Source of the DNA: an uncultured Porphyromonadaceae bacterium
GTDB taxonomy: Bacteria; Bacteroidota; Bacteroidia; Bacteroidales; Muribaculaceae
Length of the DNA stretch: 53,156 nucleotides
NCBI GenBank assembly: GCA_947175605.1
Contig: CAMWNH010000006.1
Location: 1 to 53,156, forward strand
Direction of reading: 5' to 3'
The notes below the pieces were generated by a model, which made no database searches, was not told the DNA's origin, and saw only the letters and a program-made list of their open reading frames with translations. Numbering within the stretch: position 1 is the first letter of the stretch; each line of letters starts with the position of its first letter. This document shows, in pieces, positions 1-8,213 of the stretch. Made by a program: the position numbers and the translations under genes.

Positions 1-258
1 AATTTCAATACAGTTTCTACAGTCATGCGAAGATTAGAGGCTAAAGGATTTGTTGGCCATAATGATGTTGCTGGAACATTTCATTATTTCGCTAAAGTAA
101 AAAAGGAATTTTTTCGCAACCGTCGTTTCGGCAGTTTTATAACGAACTATTTTGGTGGCAGTTATTTTGGTGCAGTCTCTGCGCTCGTTGAAGATGAGAA
201 GATTACTGCTGAAGAATTGAAAGAATTGCTTCGGATTGTAGAGAATAAGGGGGAATAA
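1..258 (+). CDS. BlaI/MecI-family transcriptional repressor (5'-truncated)
   Basis: The reading frame is open from base 1 and runs into TAA at 256-258, so the start lies outside the window; the first ATG visible (25) is internal. The visible 85 residues begin with NTVSTVMRRLEAKGFVGH, which matches the recognition helix and wing of the BlaI/MecI winged-helix family. The rest is the C-terminal dimerisation region ending in a helix rich in E, L and K. Family members repress a cognate M56 metallopeptidase gene and its targets and are cleaved or inactivated when that sensor is triggered. The M56 gene begins 2 bp after this stop, so the two are one operon and presumably one signalling unit. The targets cannot be read from the window. 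Confidence 0.9.
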   Translation, partial: NFNTVSTVMRRLEAKGFVGHNDVAGTFHYFAKVKKEFFRNRRFGSFITNYFGGSYFGAVSALVEDEKITAEELKELLRIVENKGE

Positions 259-259
259 T

Positions 260-1693
260 ATGGGCGCATTGCTTTCATACTCGATTTTGAGCGGAATTTT
301 ATTGCTTGCAATGTATCTTGCCTACCGGCTTTTTTTGGCTGGAGATAATCAGCACACTTTCAACCGCTTTATATTGCTGCTCATTTATTTCATATCCTTC
401 TCTGCCATGCCGATTTATTATGCTGTGAATAAGCTAAAATCGATTGGTATCGAAGATTCGATCATCGTTAATACAGAATTCATCAGTACCGTGACCGGTC
501 CTTCAGTCCAAAAGCCTCTTTGGGGCACAATGCTGATATGGATATTCTTTGGCGGTATGTTCATAGTCGCTGTGAAAACTATCATAACCTGGATACGCCT
601 TACTAATGTAATACGTTCCGGCGAGAAGATCCGGCGTGACGGATATACCTTGGTTGTAACAGACAATGATTGTTACGCGCCTTTCAGCTGGATGCGGTAT
701 ATTGTGATTAGCAGGAATGACTATGTGAATAATTGTCGGCCTATAACCATACATGAGCTTGAGCATGTATTCTCCCGCCATTGGATAGACCTATTGATTG
801 CACAGCTTGCATGTATCATCAACTGGTTCAATCCTGCCGCGTGGCTAATGCGTGAAGAAATCATGCTCATTCATGAATATCAAGCGGATAGAGCTGTGAT
901 TGCTCATGGACATGATCCAAAGGAATATCAGTTGCTTCTAATAAAAAAAGCTGTCGGCTCCAGATTCCCGTCCTTAGCCAACAGCCTCAATCATAGTAAA
1001 CTTAAAAAACGTATCACCATGATGTACAAAGAAAAAAGTCGTGCACGGCGCAAATTCAGAGCCCTCGCACTTGTGCCGATGCTCACGTTGGCACTCGGAG
1101 TGGCGTCGGTGCCTGCCGTGCGCGCCACTGTATCAACGATCAGCAACAGTAGCGTATCTGTCAGCAAAGATAGTGAAAATGCGCCGAAGGACAAAACTCT
1201 TAACTCGAAATTCAAGCTTGCCAACATCAACAATAATGGCAAAGTGACGATCATTACCCTCAAAGGAAATGACCTTGGAGACAACCTTTCCGTTTCCGGC
1301 GGAACCTTCACAAACGATGACCGGACATACAATTCCAATTCCATGGAGTGTAATCTCACAGATGGCGTGGCCGTTATCAAGACCTCCTTTCCGTTCACAG
1401 ATGAAATCAAGAATGGGCGCATGACAATCATAGCCAACGGACAGAACCTTACGTTTGATCTTGATGACTTTATCAAAAACGCGCGAACTGTCGTGTTTGG
1501 AAATGATCCTGATTTCACGGAGAAGTCCACTATAATTATCAATGGCAATTCTTCACCTTCTATTGATGACATGAAGGTTCTTCTTGACGGAAAAGTAATT
1601 GATTATTCCGAAATAAAGAACCTGCCTACAGACAAGATCGTGTCTATGACTGTCGATAAAGAGAAGAACGAAATCAGAATAACAACCAAGTAG
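260..1693 (+). CDS. BlaR1/MecR1-like M56 family membrane metallopeptidase
   Basis: 477 residues. Hydrophobic segments lie near 4-24, 34-54, 89-111 and 268-290. The zinc motif HELEH is at 165-169, followed by HEYQAD at 205-210, which carries the downstream glutamate ligand expected in M56 peptidases. The start ATG is 1 bp after the BlaI-like stop with a G-rich stretch just upstream. In BlaR1 the C-terminal extracytoplasmic domain is a penicillin-binding-like sensor. Here the roughly 185 residues after the last membrane segment show no SxxK/SxN/KTG set. They look like a Ser/Asn-rich beta-strand region with repeated NG/DG turns and possibly strand repeats. The ligand is therefore unknown and beta-lactam sensing should not be assumed. 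A bidirectional hairpin follows at 1719. Confidence 0.85.
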   Translation: MGALLSYSILSGILLLAMYLAYRLFLAGDNQHTFNRFILLLIYFISFSAMPIYYAVNKLKSIGIEDSIIVNTEFISTVTGPSVQKPLWGTMLIWIFFGGMFIVAVKTIITWIRLTNVIRSGEKIRRDGYTLVVTDNDCYAPFSWMRYIVISRNDYVNNCRPITIHELEHVFSRHWIDLLIAQLACIINWFNPAAWLMREEIMLIHEYQADRAVIAHGHDPKEYQLLLIKKAVGSRFPSLANSLNHSKLKKRITMMYKEKSRARRKFRALALVPMLTLALGVASVPAVRATVSTISNSSVSVSKDSENAPKDKTLNSKFKLANINNNGKVTIITLKGNDLGDNLSVSGGTFTNDDRTYNSNSMECNLTDGVAVIKTSFPFTDEIKNGRMTIIANGQNLTFDLDDFIKNARTVVFGNDPDFTEKSTIIINGNSSPSIDDMKVLLDGKVIDYSEIKNLPTDKIVSMTVDKEKNEIRITTK

Positions 1694-1718
1694 AATTCAG
1701 CTTTTCATACACAACCGT

Positions 1719-1753
1719 AAAGAGGTGCGATTGCGAAGTCGCATCTCTTTTTT
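1719..1753. terminator. Bidirectional rho-independent terminator
   Basis: A 12-bp stem (1719-1730 with 1739-1750, one G-T pair) with an 8-nt loop is flanked by T on the plus side and A on the other side. It sits between the convergent ends of the M56 gene (1693) and the NimA-like gene (1778) and can serve both strands. Confidence 0.8.
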
Positions 1754-1777
1754 AGTTGCCGTGAAATGGCGTCCGTA

Positions 1778-2263
1778 TTAAAAGCCCTTATGCTTTCCGA
1801 CTGCTTCTTCGATGAGCATGACCTTGACAATCGTTGTCCGTTCAAGACTTCGTTCTACAGCCGTTTGAAAATGCTCCATATGATTTGGAAGGAAGCGCTC
1901 GCATAGCAATCGGAGCGCGTGTATTTTCTCTTCTTTTTCTTCTACAAAACTTATCCGACCAAGAGCTATTGCGGAGCGATAGTACTCGGTGAAATTATTC
2001 TTTTCTTCCTCATACACCGGCTTGCAACGGCTCACAGCGGAAAGGCTGACGATTGGATTGGCTTTCATGCAGTCTATCTTCTCGCCCTCCGGGGCGCAAT
2101 GAAAATAGAATGTAGTTTCGTTTGCCCTCACCAGCGAAAGCGGGACTCCATATGGCGAGCCATCCACCCGCGTCATACTTACCGTGACATATGGTGCACG
2201 GTCGAAAATTTCCAATGCTTCTACCTCGCTCAGCTTGCGCGAAGCCTTTCTCATTTCTCTCAT
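1778..2263 (-). CDS. NimA-like pyridoxamine 5'-phosphate oxidase family protein
   Basis: 161 residues from ATG at 2263. The frame is open further upstream to 2431, but that extension would run through the divergent promoter region and into the 5' edge of the B12 riboswitch, and it encodes unconserved sequence, so the internal start MREMRKASRKL is preferred. The protein has the split-barrel flavin-binding fold signature of the NimA/PNPOx-like family: RAPYVTVSMTRVDGSPYGVPLS, then FYFHCAPEGEKIDCM with the conserved His and Lys/Cys region. Related proteins bind FMN or haem; a few (nim genes) reduce 5-nitroimidazoles, but most are uncharacterised, and drug resistance should not be inferred. It is a single-gene unit facing the B12 operon. 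Confidence 0.8.
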   Translation of the reverse strand: MREMRKASRKLSEVEALEIFDRAPYVTVSMTRVDGSPYGVPLSLVRANETTFYFHCAPEGEKIDCMKANPIVSLSAVSRCKPVYEEEKNNFTEYYRSAIALGRISFVEEKEEKIHALRLLCERFLPNHMEHFQTAVERSLERTTIVKVMLIEEAVGKHKGF

Positions 2264-2335
2264 TTTTAATTCTGACGTAAATAGTTTGCGGCCTATTCTT
2301 AGAAACCTTATCGTCCCGCTTTTATGCCGGACATA

Positions 2336-2343
2336 CAAATATA
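2336..2343 (-). promoter_or_regulatory. Putative -7 element for the NimA-like gene
   Basis: On the minus strand these bases read TATATTTG, a match to the Bacteroidota TAnnTTTG motif, about 73 bp upstream of the chosen start at 2263. No clear TTG element is seen at the usual distance. Its position supports the short start model. Confidence 0.5.
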
Positions 2344-2389
2344 CAAAAAAAATTTCATGGATAATAGCGGTTTTATCACGGGGAATTTG

Positions 2390-2397
2390 TATCTTTG
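2390..2397 (+). promoter_or_regulatory. -7 promoter element of the B12 operon
   Basis: TATCTTTG followed by CA is a full match to the Bacteroidota -7 consensus. Transcription would begin around 2402-2405, just ahead of the first riboswitch helix at 2416. No good -33 element is evident. Confidence 0.75.
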
Positions 2398-2409
2398 CAG
2401 CGCTATGGT

Positions 2410-2585
2410 TGCTCGCATGGTGAAGAGTCACTGTTCAGGAGCAAGCAAAAGGGAATCCGGTGAGAGTCCGGGACAGTACCCGCTGCTGTAAGTCCCATTT
2501 ATTTTGGTTTCGCATAAGCCATTGGAAATCAGATCCGAGAAGGCGCGAATCCATAGGGATAAGTCAGAAGACCTGCCATGGCACA
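2410..2585 (+). promoter_or_regulatory. Cobalamin (B12) riboswitch
   Basis: Hallmarks of the cobalamin aptamer are present in order: AAAGGGAATCCGGTGAGAGT near 2447, GGGACAGTACCCGCTGCTGTAA near 2470, GCCATTGGAAATC near 2517, and the B12 box AGTCAGAAGACCTGCC at 2562-2577. The closing helix P1 can form between 2416-2420 and 2576-2580. It precedes a btuB-like gene, the standard target. Adenosylcobalamin or another cobamide should shut off the downstream operon. No intrinsic terminator is seen before the btuB start at 2739, so control is more likely translational, but this is inference. Confidence 0.95.
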
Positions 2586-2738
2586 CACGTTGTTTCGAGC
2601 CTGCGGGAATATGGGCTTATCCGACAAATATTTATATTTGCCTTTGTCAATGGTCCGGTAAAACGGATTTACGGCAAAACGGATGTCATTTCCCGCTTGT
2701 ACGTTCAGCGTGCCTGCGGTTATTTTTTTAGACATCAA
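2586..2738 (+). other. Leader between riboswitch and btuB
   Basis: About 150 nt with no supported gene. It should hold the expression platform. It also contains a perfect -7 motif TATATTTG at 2633-2640 without a recognisable -33 element, which could give riboswitch-independent transcription. The btuB ATG follows an AT-rich stretch (TATTTTTTTAGACATCAA), typical of Bacteroidota starts that lack a Shine-Dalgarno site. Confidence 0.45.
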
Positions 2739-4745
2739 ATGGCAAATAAAAACACATACCTATTCCTTGTTTCTTTTTTCCTTCTAAGCATTGACTTGCT
2801 TCAGGCGGAAGAAACGATCGATTCGCTCAAGACTGAAAACCTAAAGGAATTCGTTGTAACGGCAACCCGTCCGAGACACGAGACAATTCCCGTACAAACG
2901 CTTTCCGGTGACGAGCTTCAGAAATTGAACAGCAATAGTATCGCGGATGCTATACGCTACTTCTCCGGAGTTCAGGTAAAGGACTATGGCGGCGTAGGAG
3001 GTATTAAAACCGTCAACATACGTTCTATGGGCACAAACCACACAGGTGTGGATTATGACGGCGTTCAGCTTGGGAATGCCCAGAACGGCCAGATCGACCT
3101 CGGACAATTCTCTCTTGACAATATCGAGGCGATCTCGCTTCATAATGGCCAGAAAAGCTCCCTTTTGCAGCCTGCCCGAGACTTCGGGAATGCCGGTACA
3201 GTCTACATCCGAACCCGTAAACCTATCTTTGACAACGATAAGCGATATAATGCTCGTGCTAATATTCGGTTTGGATCATTTGATCTCATCAATCCCTCCG
3301 CACTTGTAGAACTTAAGCTTTCCGAGACGGTGAACGCATCGTTCAGTACGGAATGGCTTAACTCGAGCGGCAAATATAAATTTCGCTACAGACGTGTCAA
3401 TCCGGCCGGCGAAATAGCTTATGACACCACAGCTGTACGCGAGAACGGAGATATAAATGCCACTCGCGTAGAACTCAACCTCAATGGTAATATGAGCTTC
3501 GGGACGTGGACCGCGAAGGCGTATAACTATAATTCCGAACGTGGTGTTCCGGGGGCCATTGTAAATAATGTATGGCGACGTGGCGAACGAATATGGGACA
3601 ACAATTCATTCATACAAGGCTCCTCAACTATGTCTTTCGGGCGTTGGACCACAATGCAGAACGTCAAATATGCCTTTTATAGAACTCATTACGTCAACAA
3701 TGACGATAAGCAGATTAAGGTCGACAATCTCTATCGTCAACATGAATTCTATTTTTCAACAGCAAATCAGTTTGATATAATCAAGGGATGGAGTGCATCG
3801 GCAAGCTATGATTTCCTTTGGAATACACTCGATGCCGATGTGTATGGATTTGCACGACCGGACCGTTATACAAATCTGCTGTCACTCGCCACGGCTATAA
3901 ATATCAGTCGTTTTTCATTAACTGCAAGTGGACTTCTAACATTTGTTCACGACAAGCTGCAGGGACAGAAGGCTCCGGGGAATAAGCATGTATTTACGCC
4001 GGCGGTATACACTTCTTACTACTTATTGCGTGATAAATCTCTTTCGGTTAGAGCGTTCTATAAGCGCTCATTCCGCATGCCCACATTCAACGATCTGTAT
4101 TATGCCGATATGGGTAATTCACAACTTGACCCAGAGCGTGCCACACAGTATAACCTCGGCGTTCTATACGATAAGTCTCGACGAGGCCTCGTTTCGGCCC
4201 TACGTTTTTCCGCCGATGTGTATTACAACAAAGTAAAGGATAAAATAGTAGCTTACCCCAAAGGACAGCAGTTCCGGTGGACAATGCTCAACCTCGGAGT
4301 AGTCGACATTAGAGGTGTGGATTTATCCGCTCTAACGACCTTTAATCCCTGGCAAGAGCTGTTCCTGACCCTACGCGGCCAGTACACCTACCAAAGAGCC
4401 ATCGATGTGACCAATCCGGCCGACAATTACTATCGTGATCAGATTCCATATATTCCACATCATTCCGGCTCGGCAGTGGTGAACGCGCAGTGGCGCGGCA
4501 TAGGTCTAAACTACAGCTTCATCTACGTTGGAGCACGATATAATCAACAGGAAAACATACGCTACAACTACACGCAGCCGTGGTATACGTCGGATATCTC
4601 CGTAAGTTATGACTTCCATATCGGCCGAGTAAAGACTCGGGCGCTTGCTGAAATAAACAATCTTCTGAGTCAGGACTATGATGTAATCCTTAACTATCCC
4701 ATGCCCAAGCGCAACTATCGCTTCACTCTCTCCTTCGAAATATGA
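2739..4745 (+). CDS. btuB: BtuB-type TonB-dependent cobalamin receptor
   Basis: 668 residues from ATG 2739. The longer open frame from 2460 is rejected because it translates the riboswitch. A signal peptide (about 1-23, ending LLQA) is followed by a TonB box EFVVTATR at 37-44, closely like the TLVVTA box of E. coli BtuB. Then come a plug domain (LNSNSIADAIRYFSGVQV, VNIRSMG, GQKSSLLQPARDFGNAG) and a beta-barrel ending in NYRFTLSFEI. Such receptors use TonB energy to move cobamides across the outer membrane. The riboswitch upstream and the BtuG-like gene overlapping its stop by an ATGA confirm the substrate class. No N-terminal CarboxypepD-like extension is present, unlike the TonB receptor at 15.8 kb. 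The inner-membrane BtuCDF genes are not in this window. Confidence 0.92.
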   Translation: MANKNTYLFLVSFFLLSIDLLQAEETIDSLKTENLKEFVVTATRPRHETIPVQTLSGDELQKLNSNSIADAIRYFSGVQVKDYGGVGGIKTVNIRSMGTNHTGVDYDGVQLGNAQNGQIDLGQFSLDNIEAISLHNGQKSSLLQPARDFGNAGTVYIRTRKPIFDNDKRYNARANIRFGSFDLINPSALVELKLSETVNASFSTEWLNSSGKYKFRYRRVNPAGEIAYDTTAVRENGDINATRVELNLNGNMSFGTWTAKAYNYNSERGVPGAIVNNVWRRGERIWDNNSFIQGSSTMSFGRWTTMQNVKYAFYRTHYVNNDDKQIKVDNLYRQHEFYFSTANQFDIIKGWSASASYDFLWNTLDADVYGFARPDRYTNLLSLATAINISRFSLTASGLLTFVHDKLQGQKAPGNKHVFTPAVYTSYYLLRDKSLSVRAFYKRSFRMPTFNDLYYADMGNSQLDPERATQYNLGVLYDKSRRGLVSALRFSADVYYNKVKDKIVAYPKGQQFRWTMLNLGVVDIRGVDLSALTTFNPWQELFLTLRGQYTYQRAIDVTNPADNYYRDQIPYIPHHSGSAVVNAQWRGIGLNYSFIYVGARYNQQENIRYNYTQPWYTSDISVSYDFHIGRVKTRALAEINNLLSQDYDVILNYPMPKRNYRFTLSFEI

Positions 4746-5896
4746 AACACACATTCTTTCTTATAATTTTTCTGCCGCTCCTGATGGTCGCCACAAGTTG
4801 TCGTGAAGACGAACTTGTGGTGCCGACGGAGTATGACATCATTCCCGAATCGCCTTCTCCGCATAGTAAAGTACGAGGGTTCTACCTTCTAAATGAAGGG
4901 AATATGGGCTCAAACAAATGCACTCTCGACTATTTTGATTATCTGACCGGACTCTATGCCCGTAATTTCTATGCTGAGCGTAATCCTTCTGTAATCAAGG
5001 AACTTGGAGATGTAGGAAACGACATCGGCATATATGGATCCAAGTTATACGTGGTTGTAAATTGCTCGCACAAAGTTGAAATTTTAGACTCCCGGACCGG
5101 TATCCGCCTCGGCCAGGTAGATATCCCTAACTGCAGATACGTGCGATTTCATCGCGGTAAAGCATACGTAAGCTCTTATGTAGGCCCCGTACTGATTGAT
5201 CCATCGGCTCCTAAAGGTGCAGTATATGAGATAGATACCCTGTCGTACGCAATCACCCGAAAAGTCACGGTAGGATATCAGCCGGAAGAGATGGAGATTG
5301 TTGACGATTACATGTATGTAGCCAATTCGGGAGGGTATCGTGCACCCGATTACGATAATACCGTATCGGTGATTCAGATGATTGACTTCAAGCAGGTCCG
5401 TCAGATTCCGGTTGCAATTAATCTGCATCGTCTGAAGAAAGACTGTTATGGAAAGCTATGGGTTAGTTCACGTGGCGACTATCAGACACGTCCATCACGC
5501 TTATATGTACTTCAGAAGAAGAACGGATTCAATACAATGGAAGTTACAGACACGATCCCCGTGGCCTGTTCGAACATGGCTTTCTTCGGAGATTATCTGT
5601 ATTTCTATGCAACGGAATGGAATAACTATACTGCTTCAAACACTATAAGTTATGGAAAAATAAATATTCGCACACTGGAAATCGTATCGACTAATTTCAT
5701 CACCGACGGCACAGAAAAGGAAATAACTATTCCTTATGGTATTGCCATACATCCTGAGACCGGCGACATCTTCATTACCGATGCCAAGAACTATGTATCT
5801 TCCGGCACTCTGTATTGTTTTTCTCAAGACGGCAAAAAGAAATGGAGCGTTCGGACAGGAGATATACCCGCACATATAGCTTTTCTTCGTATATGA
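4742..5896 (+). CDS. btuG: BtuG-like surface lipoprotein, beta-propeller cobamide-binding protein
   Basis: 384 residues. A lipoprotein signal ends in VATSC with Cys20, followed by REDE, an acidic stretch that resembles the Bacteroidota lipoprotein export signal for surface display. The mature protein shows propeller-blade strands: RGFYLLNEGNMGSN, LYVVVNCSHKVEILD, GKAYVSSYVGPVLID, YMYVANSGGY, GKLWVSSRGDY, GDIFITDAKNY. This matches the BtuG/DUF5074 family. The B. thetaiotaomicron member BtuG2 is a seven-bladed propeller that binds B12 with extremely high affinity and caps BtuB. The gene overlaps btuB by ATGA, implying translational coupling and near-stoichiometric expression. Function is strongly inferred from family and context; binding residues were not traced. 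Confidence 0.87.
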   Translation: MKHTFFLIIFLPLLMVATSCREDELVVPTEYDIIPESPSPHSKVRGFYLLNEGNMGSNKCTLDYFDYLTGLYARNFYAERNPSVIKELGDVGNDIGIYGSKLYVVVNCSHKVEILDSRTGIRLGQVDIPNCRYVRFHRGKAYVSSYVGPVLIDPSAPKGAVYEIDTLSYAITRKVTVGYQPEEMEIVDDYMYVANSGGYRAPDYDNTVSVIQMIDFKQVRQIPVAINLHRLKKDCYGKLWVSSRGDYQTRPSRLYVLQKKNGFNTMEVTDTIPVACSNMAFFGDYLYFYATEWNNYTASNTISYGKINIRTLEIVSTNFITDGTEKEITIPYGIAIHPETGDIFITDAKNYVSSGTLYCFSQDGKKKWSVRTGDIPAHIAFLRI

Positions 5897-7095
5897 AAAC
5901 CAGATTTAGATTCAATTGCTTTTTCCTGCTTTTGGCGGTATGTGCCTGCACGGAAGAACTGCCGACCGTCAGTCTTGGCATAGATAACTATTACCATATT
6001 GCCCGGATGACAAAATTGCATTTATCGCCGGCTCTGACAGGTGAGAAATATCTATGGTGTGTCAATGGCGAAGCTGTTTCGCACGAACGCGAGTTCATAT
6101 TCATAGCCGCCGAGGAGGGTATCTATAACCTGTCTTTTGAGATAATTGATCCCGAAACACCATATCGTCATGAATTTACTGTCGCTGTATCTCATGAAGA
6201 AGTCGAGTACAGTGCCTACATTTCTCGTGTTTTCGAATACTGTCCTGCTCCGGGCCAATTTGTAAATGAGATGCCTCGATACGAAGAAGGCGACACTTAC
6301 AAAGATATTCTCCAAAAGGCTGAAGACTGTATCTCGGGGACCAACGACGAAATGATTACACTTGGAGCATACGGGGGATATGTGACGTTCGGATTTGATC
6401 ATACCGTAATGAATGTGCCGGGAGAAAAAGACTTCATGATTCGAGGTAATTGTTTTTACGAGCTGACGCAGCCAGACAAAAAAGGAGGCTCCGCCGAACC
6501 TGGAATTGTAATGGTGAGCTATGACACCAATTGTAACGGGATTCCCGATGACAAGTGGTATGAACTTGCCGGCAGCGAGTATTTTTCGTCCACTTGTACC
6601 CACAACTATTCAATCACGTATTATGCGCCCGATGAAAATCGTGAGATTGTCGGTGATGGGAACTTTATTACCGATTTGAATTATATATCCTGGACCGACA
6701 ATTCGGGCAACACGGGATATGTTGCCAAGAATATATTTCATAATCAGGATTATTTCCCGAAATGGATTCACGATTCGCAAATTTATTTCGAAGGTTCTCT
6801 TCTCGCAAATAATGCTGTGGACACAAGCGGCAACGGATCTTATTTTATCCTTTACAGCTACCCTTGGGGCTATGTTGATAATCATCCGAACGACTATCCT
6901 GAACTAAACTCTTTTGATATATCATGGGCCGTGGATTCAGGTGGAAACCACGTGGACTTGCCCGGGGTGGACTTCATCAGGGTCTACACCGGCGTGAATC
7001 AGTATTGCGGATGGCTGGGAGAGACTTCAACAGAACTAAGTCAAGCGCAAGATCTCCATATCTCCCTACCCGGCACACCTCAACCTCCAATGTAA
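5893..7095 (+). CDS. Surface lipoprotein of the B12 operon (PKD-like N-terminus)
   Basis: 400 residues from ATG 5893, which overlaps the btuG stop by ATGA; an in-frame upstream ATG at 5815 lies inside btuG and is rejected. The signal peptide leads to a lipobox-like AVCAC, most likely lipidated at Cys19, followed by TEE. Residues about 25-110 resemble a PKD/Ig-like strand sandwich (KYLWCVNGEAVSHEREFIF, GIYNLSFEI). The rest contains GGYVTFGFDH, a short DTNCNGIPDD calcium-loop-like motif, PGIVMVSYD, and SFDISWAVDSGG. Similar accessory surface proteins are common in Bacteroides B12 loci, where BtuH is a proven cobamide-binding lipoprotein. Whether this protein is a BtuH homologue cannot be decided by eye. 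Role in cobamide capture is inferred from position. Confidence 0.75.
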   Translation: MKTRFRFNCFFLLLAVCACTEELPTVSLGIDNYYHIARMTKLHLSPALTGEKYLWCVNGEAVSHEREFIFIAAEEGIYNLSFEIIDPETPYRHEFTVAVSHEEVEYSAYISRVFEYCPAPGQFVNEMPRYEEGDTYKDILQKAEDCISGTNDEMITLGAYGGYVTFGFDHTVMNVPGEKDFMIRGNCFYELTQPDKKGGSAEPGIVMVSYDTNCNGIPDDKWYELAGSEYFSSTCTHNYSITYYAPDENREIVGDGNFITDLNYISWTDNSGNTGYVAKNIFHNQDYFPKWIHDSQIYFEGSLLANNAVDTSGNGSYFILYSYPWGYVDNHPNDYPELNSFDISWAVDSGGNHVDLPGVDFIRVYTGVNQYCGWLGETSTELSQAQDLHISLPGTPQPPM

Positions 7096-7114
7096 AACAA
7101 AATAAATATCCCAT

Positions 7115-8089
7115 ATGAAAAAACAACTTTCATCACTTGTTGCACTCTCATCTTTTTGCATTGCCGCTGCATTTACGGTCGACTGGAATCGAATTCAGTT
7201 CTGGACGGGCGAAGGCGAAAACAAGGCTGCAATTGTTGTTCAATTTCTTGATGATGGCCCCGAGGAAGCATATGTATGGGGGTACAGATGGAAAAAGGAT
7301 ACGGAGGCATCCGGCGAAGACATGTTCAGAGCCGTTGCAGCAAGCTCTCCGGACCTGACGCTCTTCACACAGTTCACGGGACCGATGGGGAGCACAGTCT
7401 GTGGCATTGGTTATTCACATGAACACACAATTTCCGATTATCTTGAATTTGATTTTGATGCAGCGCGCGAAGATCCCAATATAAGCTTCAACTGGTTCTC
7501 AGCCAATACGATGCTTGGACAGACTTCTACACCGGGCTGGGATACTCCGGATCTATGCTCGGAAGCTATTATATTATCCAAAACCTCCCATATTCTTGAT
7601 CATCCGATAAATGCAATGGTGTATGGTTATGCATGTTACGACTATGACTGGTGGCAGCCATACGAACTCCCGGCTGATAAGCTCATACGATGGAATGCCG
7701 GCTGGTATAAAGGTTATTGGAGCTACTGGTGCGGCACTGCTGATTCTGAATCCTTCGCCTACTCAGGACTGGGAATGAGTTCCAGAAAACTGGCGGACGG
7801 AGATGTTGACGGATGGAAATATACCTCTCTTGACGGTGAGTATATTGATGGAAGCACCGGAGCAACAGCCGCATGGCATCCCCTTAACTATTCACACTTC
7901 TCAAGTTCGCACGTAAATGATATTACGACAGAGAATAATATTGAAAAAATATATGTGTATAACTCATCTGGTGTGAGGATCAGAGAACTCGAAAGTGATG
8001 TCACAATCGGTTACTTATACTCGATCTTACCCAAAGGCCTATATATAATTACAGGCATGGGCAAGACGAAAAAAATACTTATAGACTGA
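7115..8089 (+). CDS. Secreted Trp/Gly-rich domain protein with T9SS-type C-terminus
   Basis: 324 residues. The signal peptide covers about 1-20. Residues 26-240 form a Trp-, Tyr- and Gly-rich domain with landmarks FWTGEGENKAA (29-39), WGYRW (55-59), GEDMFRAV (67-74), AGWYKGYWSYW (195-205), YSGLGMSSRKL (216-226) and DGWKY (232-236). The same landmarks in the same order recur at residues 60-250 of the next gene. The C-terminal part, about 275-324 (IEKIYVYNSSGVRI then LPKGLYIITGMGKTKKILID), has the form of a T9SS type A sorting domain. This predicts export across the outer membrane and surface anchoring or release. It lies 19 bp after the lipoprotein gene in the B12 operon. I cannot name the domain; a cobamide-binding role is inference. 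Confidence 0.75.
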   Translation: MKKQLSSLVALSSFCIAAAFTVDWNRIQFWTGEGENKAAIVVQFLDDGPEEAYVWGYRWKKDTEASGEDMFRAVAASSPDLTLFTQFTGPMGSTVCGIGYSHEHTISDYLEFDFDAAREDPNISFNWFSANTMLGQTSTPGWDTPDLCSEAIILSKTSHILDHPINAMVYGYACYDYDWWQPYELPADKLIRWNAGWYKGYWSYWCGTADSESFAYSGLGMSSRKLADGDVDGWKYTSLDGEYIDGSTGATAAWHPLNYSHFSSSHVNDITTENNIEKIYVYNSSGVRIRELESDVTIGYLYSILPKGLYIITGMGKTKKILID

Positions 8090-8125
8090 TCAGCGTATTC
8101 TGAGTTTCCTCGAAAATGGAGACTT

Positions 8126-8150
8126 CTCCGGAATAGATTACATTCCGGAG
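8126..8150 (+). other. Intercistronic hairpin
   Basis: A perfect 9-bp stem, CTCCGGAAT (8126-8134) with ATTCCGGAG (8142-8150), and a 7-nt loop lie in the 124-bp gap before the 1,827-residue gene. Only a short T run (TTTT) follows after five bases, so it is a weak terminator at best. It may attenuate transcription or protect the 3' end of the upstream message, giving unequal expression in the operon. The rest of the gap (8151-8213) is AT-rich leader with several ATCA repeats. Confidence 0.6.
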
Positions 8151-8213
8151 ATCGGTTTTACATCCTATGCAAATAAAATCTATAAATCATACAATCATAT
8201 AAATCAATCAATT

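Noticed and set aside
2264-2431. N-terminal extension of the NimA-like protein
   Set aside because: It would cross two opposing promoter motifs and reach the start of the riboswitch transcript; family similarity begins at ATG 2263.
2460-2738. N-terminal extension of btuB by 93 residues
   Set aside because: The extension translates the B12 riboswitch and its leader; the signal peptide and TonB box start after ATG 2739.
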